DNA of 64,000 bases from Alopecurus myosuroides (GCA_028641055.1 CM054057.1:578922610-578986609), one strand, 5' to 3'. Shown: positions 44,116-56,053, counted from the first letter of the stretch. A program made the numbers and translations. The notes: a model not told the origin generated them from the letters alone.

Positions 44116-46543
44116 TGACATCTCCAGCGGGGCTGCTCATTTGGTCCGGACCGGCCTGATTTGAGCAGCCCGGGCCAAAACCAGGCCCCAGCGGCGCTGC
44201 TCATACGGACAGCGGTCCGTTTTTTTGTCCCCGGATGCTCAAATCTGACCCAAATTTGGTCCAGTTTTGAGCAGCCTCCGGACACGTTGGGACAACAATT
44301 TGTGTCCCGAACCCCCCGTCGTGGCCCACACAAAAACTGAGAACATTTGCCCTTTCCTCTCACACCCCTCATCCACTCCGCTGCCCTAGCCATGGCCGAC
44401 GCAGAAGGAGCCGCCGCCGCCACCGCCACCGCCACCACCGCCACCGACATCTACACCTCCGTGACCCTGGACCAGCTGGTCCCGGCCCGAACCAGGCCCG
44501 CGCTGCCGCCGCAGAAGCCGAAGGTGAAGAAGACGAAGGACGCGGCCGAGCTGGCGCGGACGGCGGAGCAATCGGCGAAGAGAGCGGACCGGAGGAGGAG
44601 GGCGAAGGAGGCGCCGCCGCACCCGAAGGAGGACGAGCAGAAAAAGCTCGCCCAGATGGCGGCGCAGGCGGCCATAATCATGCTGGGCTTGCAGCCGACA
44701 CCCACCATGAACGCGACTCCGGTGCAAGCCTGCAGCTCGAATGCCTCGGCGGCCCGGCCGCGGAGCACCCTCCAGAGCGTGCGGCCGACGACGGGATCGC
44801 CCGCGCCGGCATACGGCTTCTTGCCAGGCCGTGACCCGACGCCGCCTCCCTTCTTCTCGGTGGACATGGAGGACTCCTCGCCGGCCAGGGTCTCCATCGA
44901 CCTGAACACGGCGCCCGTGTCCTGCATGTCGACTGCCCCGTCGAGCAAAGCCGCTGGGCGCCCCCCTCCGTCCGTTCGCCCGGAGCCCCGCAACCTGTTC
45001 GACGAAATGCAGGACATGGAGACGCAGCCCACGGACATGACAAGGGAGGAGGCCGAGGGGTTCATGTCAAACATGATAGGCGAGGACGGCAGGCGAGGTA
45101 CGTCCACCCCGGGGACGAGCTGTACGAGGAAGAGGAGGAGGTCCCCGTCGACGACGTGCCCCACATCGACGACATGCCCATGTTCATGGACGAGCTGACC
45201 CAGCAGGCCAAGGCCGCCAAGAGGATCGTGAAGCGGGGCGTTGGGTTCACGGAGGCGGAGGACGAGTGCCTCGTGGTCACATGGATGGAGGTGGGGCAGA
45301 ACACCATTGTCGGGGCCGAGATGAAGGGCAACGCCTATTGGAGGAGGATGCACCGGAACTACCAAGAGCGGGCCGTCCTGCCACCGTACTCCATGGTCAC
45401 CACCCGGAGCGAGCTATCCATCCAAAAGAGGTTCGGGCTCATCTCGCAAGAGTGCAGCAAGTTCACCGGCTCCTTCGAGCACGCCATGGCCCAGCCTCAA
45501 AGTGGCGCCACCCTCGGCGACCTGGTGAGTGACCACACGTCCCTGTCCTTCATATGCATTGTCCCCGTGTCAAACTGTCGAGTGTGTGCAGGTCTTCCAA
45601 GCGCTGACCTTGTACAAGGCCGAGCATGGTGGCAAGTCCTTCAACTTCGCCCATTGCTACAAGAAGATGAAGGACAACCAAAAGTGGAAGGAGCTCCACA
45701 ACGCCAACAAGAAAGGCGCGGTCATGCCGGACGGGGTGCCGCCAATGGCCACGGGCCAGCCGGCCGAAGGCGCGACAACTGAACGGCCAAGGGGCCGGAG
45801 CAACTCCAAGCTGGACCTCAAGCGCGACGCCACGACCATCGCTTTGCAAGAGACCCTCCAAGGGTTCATCTCGCAGAAGGACAAGACGAGCGACAAGAAG
45901 GACGAGAGGGAGGAGAAGAAGCGGCGGGAGCGCGAGGAGATCACGAAGAACTACTTCATCGTGCAAACGAAGAAGCTCGAGATCGAGGAGGAGAACGCCA
46001 AGACCAGGGCCATGGAGGCCTCGACCAGGGCCATGGAGGCCGAGAACAAGAGGAAGGAGGTCGAGATCGCTCTGACCGCACAGGAGGCGCAGATCATGGC
46101 CATGGACCTGAGCAGCCTGACCCCGAGGAAGAAGGCCTACTTCGAGAAGAAGCAGCAGCGGTACATGCAGGGCGAGGAGTGATCGCGCTGCGCCCCCGAT
46201 CGTACCCGGCGCCGGCCTGAACACGCGGCCGGTGTCGCTTTTGTACATTCTGGCCATGGGCTGGCATGGCCTCACCTGGCCGCCTGAACCTTGCCCGAAC
46301 CTTGGCCGGCATGGCCTGAACGCGGCCGGCATGGCCTGAAACCGTGGCCCTTTTTGCATGCGCCGATATTATTTGTTATTATCTAGGGCATTTTGGTACT
46401 TTTTTCGGACCGAGGCCAGCAAATGAGCAGCCCCGCTGGGTGCAGGGCCCAAATCCGCCCGGACACGGCCACGGACGGCTGCTCAAATGGACAAAATGCG
46501 GACCAATTTGGTCCGCAAATGAGCAGCCCCGCTGGAGATGTCC
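44116..46543 (+). mobile_element. PIF/Harbinger-type element with ORF1 only, TSD TAA
   Basis: Inverted ends: TGACATCTCCAGCGGGGC at 44116 and, on the other strand, GGACATCTCCAGCGGGGC ending at 46543. The flanking TAA at 44113-44115 and 46544-46546 is the 3-bp duplication of this superfamily. Further inside, both ends share GCTGCTCATTTG and GGTCCG. The 2.4-kb body encodes only the Myb-like ORF1; no DDE transposase is present, so it is non-autonomous. It lies in the LINE fragment in P450 intron 1. Confidence 0.85.
44392..46182 (+). pseudogene. Harbinger ORF1, Myb/trihelix-like DNA-binding protein, one frameshift
   Basis: Start MADAEGAAAA at 44392. The N-terminal half is Ala/Pro/Lys-rich low-complexity sequence up to about residue 235. 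After a frame change near 45095-45105 comes an acidic stretch and a Myb/SANT-like domain (GFTEAEDECLVVTWMEVGQ ... WRRMHRNYQERA ... SELSIQKRFGLISQECSKF). An intron 45525-45591 (GTGAGT...TGCAG) is in phase 0. Exon 2 continues with FNFAHCYKKMKDNQKWKEL, a Lys/Glu coiled-coil region and a stop at 46180-46182. In Harbinger elements ORF1 binds the ends and helps carry the transposase into the nucleus. The frameshift makes this copy doubtful. Confidence 0.75.
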
Positions 46544-46546
46544 TAA

Positions 46547-47009
46547 ACCCCCATACGACAAAGGCGCACAAGTTTTTTTTCCAGCTGACAAGGCACTTGC
46601 CTCCACAAGCCACCTGTCATTATACGGAATTCCATCTTCGTATTGAAGAGGACCCATGTACACACTTATTTGAAAAAATTCTTTCTGAAAATGTTGTTAA
46701 CTTCTCTCTATCTCCACGCGCCTATGAGTATTTATTATGGAATATATCCTATTTTTCTAATGAAATTGTTGTATATTTATAGGTAACATTTGTTATTAAA
46801 ATTGCACCTTTGGCATGGTTATTCCATAAAAAAATTGCATCTGGCATAAACTATGGGAGCTGCTCATGACCTATGGTGTCCATCTTTCTTCTCTTCTACT
46901 TCCTTCGTGGAGGGAGTGCAAACATGTTGACGTTATCAACAGTTGTGCTCTAGATAATGCACTTCATCAAATATAATTTACCACTAAATTCATTGCTTGT
47001 TCATTGTAG
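46547..47009 (+). other. Rest of P450 intron 1
   Basis: Short LINE remnant next to the Harbinger end, then AT-rich intron sequence ending in a TTGTTCATTGTAG acceptor at 47009. No other feature is seen. Confidence 0.6.
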
Positions 47010-48347
47010 GGCTGGGTACCAGAAATATCATCTATCATCTCATCTATGCTGGATAAATGGGAAGTCCAAGGAGAAACCCACACGGAATTTGAGATTGATG
47101 TAAGTAAAGAATTCCACACTTTGAGTGCAGAAGTCATTTCCTCTGTGGCATTTGGAAGTAGCTACGAGGAAGGAAAGCGAGTTTTTTAGTTGCAAGAAGA
47201 ACAAATAAAACTTGCTCTCCTTGCAATGAGAACCTTCTACTTTCCTGGTTTTAGGTGAGATTAACTCATACACTCGAATTTGGGTCATCATTTCTTCTCT
47301 ACCAATAAACATGTAGTTTCTCCTACATGTTTCTTCAATTGTACATTAGTAAAAAAAATTAGCTTGTCCTTGTTGCTACTCATGATCTTCAATCAAACTT
47401 TGAAGTTGAGTAAAAAGGAATATGACCTATTTCTTTCTTAGGTTTGTACCAACAAAGAAGAACCGAAGAAGGCATAACCTAAACCAGGAAATTCGAAGTT
47501 CTTTGCGTAAATTGATCGAGATCAATGCAAGGAAGTGTGAAGACTCCAAAAATTTGCTTGGCCTAATGCTATCAGCCAGCAAAACTAACAAGGAGTTAAA
47601 AATGGGAATCGAAGAGATCATTGACGAGTGCAAGACATTTTACTTTGCTGGTAAAGAAACAACTGCAAATTTGTTGACATGGACAACACTTCTTCTGGCA
47701 TTGCATAAAGACTGGCAAGACAAAGCCCGCAATGAAGTCTATGAAGTGTGCGGCAAGTACAAGCACCCAAGTGCTGATAACCTGAGTAGTCTAAAAATTG
47801 TGAGTCTTATTTATTTGAATGAATGAATACTTGTATATTGTTACATATTATGGGTCTTACTTATTGTTTGATGTTATATCCATATTGAAACATAGGGAAT
47901 AACACCTTGGCTATCTTGGGATGATATCAGGTGAATATGGTGTTGAAGGAGACCCTCAGGCTCTATCCTCCAGCTTTGTTTGTCAACAGGACAGTCACTA
48001 GGGATGTGAAGCTAGGAAAACTCGACATCCCTGCCGGCACGCAACTCAATCTCCCGATCGTTGACATTCACCATGATGTAGAAATATGGGGAGCTAATGC
48101 GGAGGAGTTTGATCCATCGAGGTTTGTAGATGGCAAGAGCTATCACCTCGGCGCGTACTTTCCCTTTGGGATTGGCCCTGCCATCTGTGTTGGCCAGAAT
48201 CTTGCAATGGTTGAGGCAAAACTGGCGCTTGCCATGGTCCTCCAACGTTTTGAATTTGATGTATCGCCATCCTATGTCCATGCTCCGATGATGTTGATGA
48301 CCCTCCAACCCCAATACGGTGCTCAAATTCGTGTATGCAAGATCTGA

Positions 48348-49547
48348 TACTTCTCTGACGTTGTATGTGGAACTATGAGGTGTGACAACAATGTATATGT
48401 ATCTCCACATGTCTCATGTATCCTTGTGGACTGTGAGCAACTTGGTAGTGGAGGATCGCAATCCGCCTGAACTTTTGTCTTGAAATTGTGTACAGAAAAA
48501 GTAAATATGTTTTCTAGAAACCGACACGAGCACTTCATTGTCATTAAGAAGGATTGAAACCAATATTTATAGGAGTTGACGTGCCCAAAAAGATAAAGAA
48601 AAGCGAAATTCTTTTTCGCAGCCGGCTCTAGCTACACAAAGCAGGTTTATATGTACACCGTGAAACAGAACATCTAGTAATACAAGCCGACCCATAAAAG
48701 GGACATCACTTTGCCGTTACTCTCATACATATCTACAATATCTAAATGGGAGCAACCCACTAACTCTATTTCTCTCAACATGCAGCCTCCCACATCACCG
48801 TATGTGCAACTTTATGATTTATTTTTATTGAGAAAACTGCCATACCATTTTACAATCTGCCGTAACTTTTTTATCTCTCCATTTCCCTCAAGACCTTCAG
48901 TAGTTCAGTACCCACAGCAGCCCAACGAATGCTCACAGCCACCCCAAAAAATACTTAGGCCCACAGCCAGCCCAGCCTTTCAACATTAGACGACGTGAGC
49001 CCAGACTTCCAGCATCACACGAACTGAAGCAACAAAATCTAAAAAAAGAAACCCGTTTGTCTAATCGTCTTCCCCATCCAGGCAACTCCCGAAAGAACCT
49101 GCCCCACTGCCTATGCCATTGACGCCTGCCGCTTGCTCTTCATCATCAATCCCGCGATGCCGCCCTCTCTTCCTCTCCCCGCGAGAACGGAAACTAATTC
49201 CAGCACACGAAGAGCTCTCAGATTTTCTCCATTTAAACTCCCACCGCTACCTTCACCATCGCATCGTCGTCCCGGTTACTGCCGCCGCCGCTGCTGAGGC
49301 GCGCTCTCCCGTTCCCTCCATTTCCGGTACCGTCTGAGACGATTCACCGATTTTTTTTACTTACTCAGGTGCGCAATGACATTCACGCCGAAGCTGCCGT
49401 TCTTGCTGCTTGGCTGCCACACACCAGACTGACAACTCCTTCTGGTAATGCCTTACATCCATATGATTCAGATTTTATGCCCTATCGGACCAATTTCCAT
49501 TTACGTACTGCTGAACACACAGACTCTACATTGTTACAGCAGTTCTC
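48348..49547. other. Region downstream of the P450; no gene supported
   Basis: Starts with the P450 3' flank. A GC-richer stretch at 49090-49330 with CCGCCGCCGCTG and a possible splice acceptor at 49366-49370 (TACTCAG) could be the 5' end of a gene now cut off by the LTR at 49548. No protein motif is recognisable, so it is not called. Confidence 0.35.
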
Positions 49548-52500
49548 TGTAACATCCCAAGTCTGAAAAATAGCCTTTAGAATGTTTTGCTCTCTGTTAT
49601 TTTATGTTTTGCATCATGGCATCATGTTGATTGCATTTGTTTTGTTTGTTTTCCAACTGTTTCCAGTTGTTTTCCTTTGTTTTCTATTTGAATTTCAAAC
49701 CAAAATTCAAACCTTTTGTTTCATCCTTGTGATGTTACAATTTCCAAAATGTTATTTCAAATAATAACAACCAATTTGTTCCATTTTATTCCATGTTGAT
49801 CACTCATTAAAATATTGGTTCTAATCAATCAATTGTTTCCAAAATCACATTCAAAAATTCAATACATTGTATAAACAACACCCAATTGGAAAATTATGAA
49901 AATTACCAAAACAATCTAATCTATTGTTTCCATTTATTCCATGTTTGATCAACTAATAAAATGGTGCTTTTATTTCCATTAATTAATTTTCCAACTTGGT
50001 TTCAAATTCAAGCAATCATCAACAACACTTAATTTGAAAGTTATAAAAGTATCAAACAATTGACAATCACCTTTGTTCTATGTTAATCAATAGGGGTCAC
50101 CCTAAATAAAACATTGTTTTCATTAATAATTCATTAATTAACAAGTTATTCAAATTCCCATAAAAAAACCTTCAAACAGCACCATTTTTCAAATTATGAA
50201 ATTACCCAAAACAAAATACACTCTTTTGTTTCCAATTAAAGTTATTTGGTTCACCTTATTAAATTGTTGGTTTCAAAATTAATCAAATAATTATCAAATG
50301 CTTCCAAAACTAAACCAATTTACAAACAGCTCTGGAATTTTGAAATCTTGAAAATTAAAATGGCCCAATGGTTGCTAGCACACTAAGTAGCCTACCCAAA
50401 ATTTTCTGAAATTTTTGGCAAACCCCAAAGCATCTATTTCTTCCATTTTTGTTTTGCTACCAAAAAAAAAAGCAAATAATAAAAAAAAAGAAATCGGTTC
50501 AAGAGGGGGGAGAAAAGCCAGCCCAGCCCAATTCTTTTGGCCCGATACCCCCCCTCCAACCTTGTCGTCTTCCTCCTCCACCGTACGACTCCCTCTCGTC
50601 CCTCTGATCATCCTCTCCCCCTCGGGATGCTTGCCGTACCAGGCCCTCTGCCCCATAAAAACAGCCACCGATCCCTCTGCCTAGCCTAAACCTAGCTCCC
50701 TCTAGCCCTAGCGCCGCCACCCTCCGATCTCCCTCCTCCCTGCTAATTCTCCTGCTGAAACTCTGAAACTGCACCAACCACCGAGATCGCCGCCGTCAAA
50801 CCTCGCTGCCACGTTCACCTCGGGGTTGAACTGCCATCGGGAATGGAACTGGGGTGTGCTCCTCGTCGTTTTTGTTGAAGGCTCGAGGACGGGAGGTTGC
50901 CCTGGTCGACGGCGCCATCGGCGACACCTCGCTGTCGCCGGACATCCACGCCACCATCCGCACCGTGAGCACCCACCCCTCTCTGCCTCCCTCGTCTCCC
51001 TCCTCCTTTCTGTTTTCGCACAGCCACCACACGGCCGCACCGAGCATAGCAGCCCCGCACGCGGCCCGCACGAGAATCGCCCGGACAGCCATCGCGCAAC
51101 GAGGCACGATCGCCGGCGGGCGCTGCCCCTCGTCACACCTGCAACCAAAAATTCAGACAAGTTCAGTTAACTTGTTAACTGAATGTTAACCTGTCACCAG
51201 ATCCTTACCTGACAACGAACTGCAGAGAGCCACAGTGGCAGAGGCCCTTGTGCGCGCACTGGAGGGTGCGGGTTCGATCCCCCCCTCGCGCGTCCTTTTT
51301 CGCGAATTTTCCCGCGGTGGCCAGGCCCACGGGTCAGCGACCCTCTGCGCCACCTCACTGCCGCGCACGCCACGCTGGCCCCCTGGCCCACGGGCAGCGG
51401 CTAGGGGTAGACCACAGTGCGGTGCATTTTGTTTTCCTGCACGATTCTTTTACCTCTAAGTCCTTAAAAAATAACAAATTAGTCCCTAAACTTAAAAACC
51501 TAATAACTTTTATTTTATAATTCCAAATTACAAAAAATAAAATATGTGCACTGGTCTAAATTCAAATCTCTATCTTTTGGTATCATTTGTTTTCTGTTTT
51601 GAATTTTCAAAATGCAATTTAAATTTGAATTCAAATAATTCAATTGTAATTTGCAACAATTCATAAATAATTCATACTAATTCCAAATAAGGCAATTAAA
51701 ATATGTTTTCCATACCATTTTGAATAACCTTTTCAAATATAAATTTTGTTTCATGGTTTGAATAATTTAAATTGCCTAAATAATTTAATCCTTGTTTAAT
51801 TCAATTAAATTTGATAAAATAATAACTTGATCAATATAAAATATTTTTGAACATGCAAAATATGTTTTCAAACTAGAAAAGTATGAACTTTTCAAATGTG
51901 AGTTTGAATTTATGTTTTGAACAAATAAAATTCAATTAAAATTCATGCTTATTTTAAATTCAATTAAAACTTGTTTAATATTGTTTAAGTCACAATAAAT
52001 TCATCCTAATTCCTATTTCAATATTTGAAACATGTAATCCAACTAAAATTTGATGTTCTTTTCAAATATAAACTTTGTTATTTGTTTTGAACACTTTAAC
52101 TTGATGAAAACAACAATTGTTTGTGTGACATCTTTAAGTAACCAAATTTTCCAAACTTAACAAATGATTTCCAAACCTTGTTAAATTCCTTTTCCACTTG
52201 CACCTCTTGTTGTTATTATGTTGTTATCATCATGCATGCATCATGGTAACCACTTTCACATGGTAATTAAATTATAGATCATTTGTTTCCACTTAATTCA
52301 TGGACTCTTGCCATATGCAATCCAATTGCATATGGGTCCATTTAAATTGTGTTACCATGTTAGCAAGTTTATTTTGATGCAACCATTAACTTGACATGCA
52401 TCATCCCATGGTTGTGCACTATGCCATGATATTGATTGTCTACCTTTTCTGCATTGTCTGTTTGCTTCTTCTCGGATAAACGACGACGTCGAGACCGACG

Positions 52501-54322
52501 ATCCTTACGACACCCCTTCTAAGGATCTAGCTCAGTACCAGGCTACTGGGTTTTGCAGGCAAGTTATCACTCACATGAACCACTGTGTTCCTTTCAACCT
52601 TGGTTACCGATACTTTCCGTTGTTCTTTTCTGCTAGCCCTAGTAGTTGTTGTTTCTGTTACGAACCTATCACATGAATCCCTTAACCCTGATATTGCCTC
52701 ACCACCACTCCTACAACCCTATTGATTGAGCCAGTGTCTTACTAGCATGCTTAGGTTGTTTAGCTCGAGTCTGTTACCCGTTACTTTCAGTTACTATATT
52801 TCATTATGTTCTGGGGGCTCGATGTTTAATCAATCAATCATGCTAATGTTATTGTTAATAATAATTTGATGATAAGGCACCGGCAGGAGGCCCTTTGTGG
52901 TTTTGAGGCCTGCTAGTGTCGACCCTAATAGGAAAAGGGTCTTGTCTACTGATCCATGATGAGCGCACTAACCGCATGTGGGAAGCGAGTATGGGCGCCC
53001 CCCTCAACTTGACTCGATTCGCATCTCGTCCAAATCGCCTCATTTAGTTCGGGTTTTCCATTTGCTGCATGCATGATCTTGCGAGCCCTTGGTACCCGGG
53101 TGGAACTTTCGTAGTCGGCATATAGGGGGACACGGTCTTAGAGTGCTATGAGGGTCCCTTTTTCTTCGGGGCTCGATTAGCCGTGCGCCCAAGGTTCTTT
53201 GGGCTTGATGCGAAGAAGAGTTGAGTTGTGTTGAGTGCCCCACTTGGTGGAAGGGCCTTTCCATATGGCGGGTTATTCATGCGTGTACGGCCAAATTGGT
53301 GCAACCCTGCAGGGATAATCTTCTCGAGAAGCCGTGTTTTCCGCGGTTATGGATTACTTGGTGAAAGTACTGGCTAACAAGTACTCAGGACAACTTAAAC
53401 ATAATGATCAAACATGTTACACCCACTGATTAATAACTTGACTAGTAATAGGTTGATGACACAATAACTTGATTCATCCTTAATACAACTGTGTGAGTTA
53501 TCCTCGGATTGCTTCTTTGGATAAGGGCGAGATCCAGGATGGGTTTGTTTGAAGTTATCTTTCAGTTGGTTACAATCCTAGATCTTATCTCCTTTCTGTT
53601 AGCCGGAAGTGGTAGAATCTCTGTAGTTGGTTAGCGCAGCTAGTTGCAGCATCTTTTATATCCCCTCTCTTCCGTTGAACCCAAAGCATCTGTGCTTGGT
53701 GTTGACGGGTTACACCTTGGTGAACTGTGAGTCTTGCTTGCCAGTACGTTTATGTACTGACCCCTTTGGGGCTGTGGTTTACGCAGACTACGATTCCGAG
53801 GATCCCCATGGTGGCTACTACGTGGAGTATGACGAGACTGCTGACGAGTAGATAGCGGACCCGGGCAGGATCCGAGACTTCGTGGATGGGCTCCGTCTTT
53901 TCGTTTCCGGCCTCTTAGGCCTATTTGGTTCTTGTCTGTACTCAGACATGTTGAATGCTTCCGCTGTGATGTAATGATGTATTGTTGGGACATGTGTCCT
54001 CTGAATGATTGTATTTGCTATCTCTGCTCTAATGAGAGCTATTTGCAACTTATTTCAATCTTTTGTGTCGTAGAGATCTGTTGTGATATCACTTGTTCCA
54101 ATGCCGTTGACGTACCATGTGTGTATGTTTTGAAGTACGTCAATGGAAGTATCCTGTTTTCTATGGGATAGTTTACGTCGACGCTGAACAGATAGGGGTT
54201 GGTTGTCACACATACGTGTGTTGGCCTACTCGTAAGAGGACACGGGTGCCGGTAAGCCCCGTAATCCAATCTACTACTGTTCAACGGAACGGCGAGTATC
54301 CTTTATAAGTCCGGGTGCGACA
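49548..54322 (+). mobile_element. 5' LTR (4.8 kb) of a deleted Tekay/Del-like Gypsy element
   Basis: Starts TGTAACATCCCAAG and ends GGTGCGACA just before the primer binding site; the start recurs at 55254. Layout is as in the 1-8020 element: AT-rich first kb, GC-rich leader (50490-51140), tRNA-like segment, AT-rich part, and a conserved 3' third (52860-53400) homologous to 2095-2640. Left-flank TTCTC would be the target duplication copy; the right flank is not in reach because the 3' LTR is broken. Confidence 0.9.
51228..51288 (+). other. tRNA-like segment inside the 5' LTR
   Basis: A-box-like AGCCACAGTGGCAGAGG (51228-51244) and B-box GGTTCGATCC (51271-51280), about 43 nt apart. It occupies the same relative place, at the end of the GC-rich leader, as the one in the 1-8020 LTRs, but its sequence differs between the boxes. 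Confidence 0.5.
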
Positions 54323-54324
54323 AA

Positions 54325-54337
54325 TGGTATCAGAGCC
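54325..54337 (+). other. primer binding site (initiator-Met tRNA type)
   Basis: TGGTATCAGAGCC begins two bases after the LTR end, a full 13-base match to the usual plant site. Confidence 0.95.
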
Positions 54338-55046
54338 TGTCTGCCTGTAGGATCCCTTTTTACTGGTCGCAGTTGAGTCTAGAAACTATTTTGTAGCTAT
54401 ATAGGAAAAATGAAACGTGAGAGTAGGAATTCTGTTCTTTTTCTTCTTTCCCCACCCACCCTCCCTTTTCTGGTAAGGAAGTGCAACGTTGTTTTCCCTT
54501 CTCATCTAAACTTTCAAGTTAGGATTTCACGTATTCTGGTTTCTCTAGGATGGTTATATCTACTAGACCATAGGAATGGAGGTGGTTGTGACATGATTTA
54601 TCATGTTGCCTACTCATGATTGAGAACGGAGGCGTGTAAGCCCCGGAAGCAAATCCTCTATTCCTTAAGCAGTAGATATTGATCCTTTAGAAGCCCGGAT
54701 GGGTTTTTCCGTAGTACCTCAGGAGTTTTGTTCTCGTTTTCCCCGATGTTGATATCCTATTCTTCTCAACATCCTTTTCGTCCGTTGAAATCTTGTTGTT
54801 GTTTTCCACTTCAATTCTTCTACCGGCGTCTAATCAAAACTTCCCAAATATCAAGTCTATCTGGCCAGAAAGGTTGTTGTTGTTGATGTTGTTGATTCCA
54901 GGCTATGAGAGCTGGCATTCCTATCACCTGGGGTTGTTTCGAGAAAGCATTCCTGAATCACCACATTCCAGATAGTCTATTCTACAAATGAGTCAAATTC
55001 TATCCAGCTATACACCCTCAATACAAAACCTCTCCCTTTACTTGAA

Positions 55047-55190
55047 AATGTTCCGGTGGTTTCCAAATTCCCTGACATCTTTCCAGAAGAGTTGCCAGGA
55101 ATTTCTATCGTTTTGAACTTCCAGAAAAACTATACAAGGTGCACGATGTGTTTCACGTGTCACAGCTCAAGAGGATCTTCCCAAGAAGTT
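55047..55190 (+). pseudogene. pol remnant: RT-proximal segment fused to integrase C-terminus
   Basis: VPVVSKFPDIFPEELPGI, the conserved segment just before the RT core of Tekay/Del-type elements, is followed within about 20 bases and in another frame by ELPEKLYKVHDVFHVSQLKR, which belongs to the integrase C-terminus near the chromodomain. The roughly 3 kb expected between them (RT, RNase H, integrase core) is missing. This identifies the lineage and shows an internal deletion with a junction near 55110-55120. Confidence 0.8.
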
Positions 55191-55253
55191 TCCGGACCTT
55201 TTCTTTTCTCAGTAGGAATCTCGGGGCGCGATTCCTTCAAGGGGGGGGCGTTT

Positions 55254-55460
55254 TGTAACATCCCAAGTCTGAAAAATAGCCTTTAGAATGTTTTGCTCTC
55301 TGTTATTTTATGTTTTGCATCATGGCATCATGTTGATTGCATTTGTTTTGTTTGTTTTCCAACTGTTTCCAGTTGTTTTCCTTTGTTTTCTATTTGAATT
55401 TCAAACCAAAATTCAAACCTTTTGTTTCATCCTTGTGATGTTACAATTTCCAAAATGTTA
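55254..55460 (+). repeat. 3' LTR start, interrupted by the Tat element
   Basis: The first 207 bp are essentially identical to 49548-49754, up to CAAAATGTTA, where TGTCGGATATATAC begins. The near-identity shows that the 4.8-kb-LTR element is young and that the Tat insertion is younger still. Confidence 0.9.
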
Positions 55461-56033
55461 TGTCGGATATATACTGAATAGGGGTATAGAAGATGGTAGA
55501 CAAAGAGCCGGACTACCAGGGTGGCCTCAGAGGTAGTGGGCTTAGGTCCATTGGGCGGCCCAGTAGTCCGACGCGCAGAAGCCGGATTCTAGAAGAACCC
55601 GGATCACGGCCCACGTGATCTGGCTTGGAGGAGAAGACGGATTCCTTACTTTCCAAGTTACAAGTTAAACGTAGTCTTCTAGGTTTCTTGTTCTGTAAGC
55701 CCTAATCCGGCTATTATATAAAGCCGGACGGGAGATAGATTAGATAAGTTCCAAGGTTCTAGGTTCAAGCTTCACCAGCTAAAGCTCTGTGCAACTCGCC
55801 GAGAAGCTCATCCTCGTCGAGTAGCTAGATCTATTCTCTCACACTGTAACCCTGTTATACGGGCTTTAGTCCCAATTAGTGAGAAGTGCAGGAGTAGGTA
55901 CGCCGTACTGTCGCGACGTACCGAACCTGGGTAAAATCCCGTGTTCTGTGTTACTACGCTATCCCGTTACCCCACGTCTCTACCGTAGTCTCATGGCACC
56001 CCAGTCTATGAAAACTACTACGATGTCTCGACA
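55461..56033 (+). repeat. 5' LTR of the Tat element (573 bp)
   Basis: TGTCGGATATATACTG to GATGTCTCGACA. A TATATAAAG TATA box lies at about 55717. It shares ends and blocks with the LTR at 25140-25686, but the middle differs, so the two are separate subfamily members. Confidence 0.9.
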
Positions 56034-56035
56034 GT

Positions 56036-56053
56036 TGGCGCCCACCGTGGGGC
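56036..56053 (+). other. primer binding site of the Tat element
   Basis: TGGCGCCCACCGTGGGGC begins three bases after the LTR end. GGCGCC-containing sites are usual for Tat/Athila; the primer tRNA is not identified here. Confidence 0.8.

Larger units (their letters stand above)
39008..48347 (+). pseudogene. Cytochrome P450 (CYP72 clan, CYP709-like), disrupted
   Basis: Exons 39008-39298 plus 43328-43546 (one exon split by a retroelement), 47010-47254, 47442-47799 and 47931-48347, with GT/AG introns and matching phases. The N-terminus is a hydrophobic ER anchor (MGVLAALLLLAVLLAALAYV) followed by RRQGIRGPPRSLISGN. Later come FGPRPRLVVYGPE, the I-helix FAGKETTANLLTW, the K-helix KETLR, DPSRF and the haem loop FPFGIGPAICVGQNLA. 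Cereal CYP709 enzymes hydroxylate fatty acids at the ER; the subfamily is my recollection. Defects: a 4-kb insertion after codon 97, a frameshift near 43482, an in-frame TAG at 47187-47189, and the usual haem-loop Arg replaced by Ala. Intron 1 also carries LINE and Harbinger DNA. Not functional. Confidence 0.85.
54323..55253 (+). mobile_element. Deleted interior with polypurine tract
   Basis: Only 931 bp remain between the LTRs. Most is non-coding leader. Two short pieces of pol survive at 55050-55185. The tract AAGGGGGGGGCG before the 3' LTR at 55254 is the polypurine tract. Confidence 0.8.

Noticed and set aside
44451..45365. Long minus-strand ORFs opposite Harbinger ORF1 (304 and 269 codons)
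   Set aside because: GC-rich shadow frames; the plus strand carries the motif and the intron.
49113..49337. Start of a host gene at 49113
   Set aside because: Composition is gene-like but there is no recognisable protein motif, and the sequence is cut by the LTR at 49548.
54325..54337. tRNA gene at TGGTATCAGAGCC
   Set aside because: It is a primer binding site complementary to a tRNA 3' end, not a tRNA gene.
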